Program-made: the position numbers and the translations under genes
Notes under the pieces: model-generated
Databases searched by the model: none
Told to the model about the DNA's origin: nothing
Seen by the model: the letters and a program-made list of their open reading frames with translations, nothing else
Origin: Methylobacterium sp. J-048
GTDB lineage: Bacteria; Pseudomonadota; Alphaproteobacteria; Rhizobiales; Beijerinckiaceae
DNA: 64,000 nt
Assembly (NCBI RefSeq): GCF_022829515.1
Contig: NZ_JAKSYL010000287.1
Location: forward strand, 1-64,000
Direction: 5' to 3'
Part shown: positions 63,790 through 64,000 of the stretch, one piece after another
How the letters are laid out: the number at the start of each line of letters is the position of its first letter
Position numbering within the stretch: position 1 is the first letter of the stretch

Positions 63790-64000
63790 ATGCTGAGCCA
63801 CGATGACAGCCATCGCGACGCGACCCGATCGGACGAGGCTGTCGCATTCCACGGCGGAGGGGGCCCGCGGTCGATGACGGTGAAGCAGAAGCCGCGGCGG
63901 TCCCGCGGTTTGGTGACGATGATCGTGGTCCTCGCCGTTTTAGGCGGCGGGGCCTACGGCTACGTGCGCACGACCGAGCGGCCGGTGGCCAAGGCGAAGG
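63790..64000 (+). CDS. RND/HlyD-type membrane-fusion protein, 5' part only
   Basis: Only the first 70 codons lie in the window. A basic N-terminal tail (residues 1-40, with KQKPRRSR) is followed by one membrane segment (about 42-58: VTMIVVLAVLGGGAYGYV), then a periplasmic start TTERPVAKAK. This layout is typical of periplasmic adaptors of RND efflux pumps and similar MFP proteins. The rest, including the lipoyl and beta-barrel domains, is outside. An in-frame ATG 28 codons on is an alternative start. The family call is tentative. Confidence 0.55.
   Translation, partial: MLSHDDSHRDATRSDEAVAFHGGGGPRSMTVKQKPRRSRGLVTMIVVLAVLGGGAYGYVRTTERPVAKAK

Overview
The window is about 70% G+C, carries dense one-directional gene clusters and uses GTG and TTG starts often. 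The dispersed repeats (a CATTGCGAGCG-type element near the left end and a three-hairpin element near 49.2 kb), a DUF29 gene, a fused urease gamma/beta subunit and many solute importers suggest a Methylobacterium-like alphaproteobacterium. That is inference from gene content. No rRNA, tRNA, CRISPR array, insertion sequence or prophage was seen.

Layout. 0.3-5.1 kb: a nitrate/nitrite-type MFS carrier ending in a strong terminator, then an apparent operon of an ACS-family MFS carrier, a class III CoA-transferase and an enoyl-CoA-hydratase-like protein. 5.2-7.8 kb: a PIN-domain toxin-antitoxin pair, a YbaK-type deacylase and three small proteins. 7.9-11.8 kb: a TRAP importer (dctM, dctQ, dctP) divergent from a GntR/FCD regulator. 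11.9-25 kb: a catabolic region with a methyltransferase, two more GntR regulators, a large FAD/Fe-S 2-hydroxyacid dehydrogenase, two SDR dehydrogenases, a 3-hydroxyacyl dehydrogenase followed by a beta-keto acid cleavage enzyme, a VapBC pair, a GlcD-type oxidase and a XylX-like 2-keto-3-deoxy-pentonate dehydratase. 25-33 kb: a sugar/polyol ABC importer, a fused dihydroxyacetone-type kinase, an FMN reductase and a 2-hydroxyacid dehydrogenase.

32.9-38.4 kb (minus strand): a MocR regulator, an HbpS/GlcG-like protein and an oligopeptide-type ABC importer with no ATPase gene beside it. 38.7-45.3 kb: an AEC carrier, an AlgX/AlgJ-like SGNH protein, a RibD-like reductase, an alpha/beta hydrolase, a WcbI-like protein and another ACS carrier. 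45.3-46.8 kb is a more AT-rich patch with an orphan gene, a possible leader peptide and hairpins. 46.9-49.1 kb holds dgdA with its divergent LysR regulator; active-site positions match 2,2-dialkylglycine decarboxylase. 49.3-57.2 kb: an ABC-F ATPase, an HD-GYP protein, an LpxC paralogue, a Crp/Fnr regulator and a polyamine-type ABC importer lacking its binding protein. 57.6-62.3 kb (minus strand): the urease operon ureAB-ureC-DUF29-ureE-ureF-ureG, with no ureD seen. The right edge holds short hypothetical genes and the start of an RND/HlyD-type membrane-fusion protein.

Overall this is mostly accessory metabolism: uptake systems for organic acids, sugars, peptides and polyamines, each beside dehydrogenases or CoA-handling enzymes and often a GntR-type regulator, plus nitrogen scavenging (nitrate carrier, urease, dialkylglycine decarboxylase). 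At ten junctions the next gene starts on a GTGA, ATGA or TTGA overlap with the previous stop, which suggests tight translational coupling.
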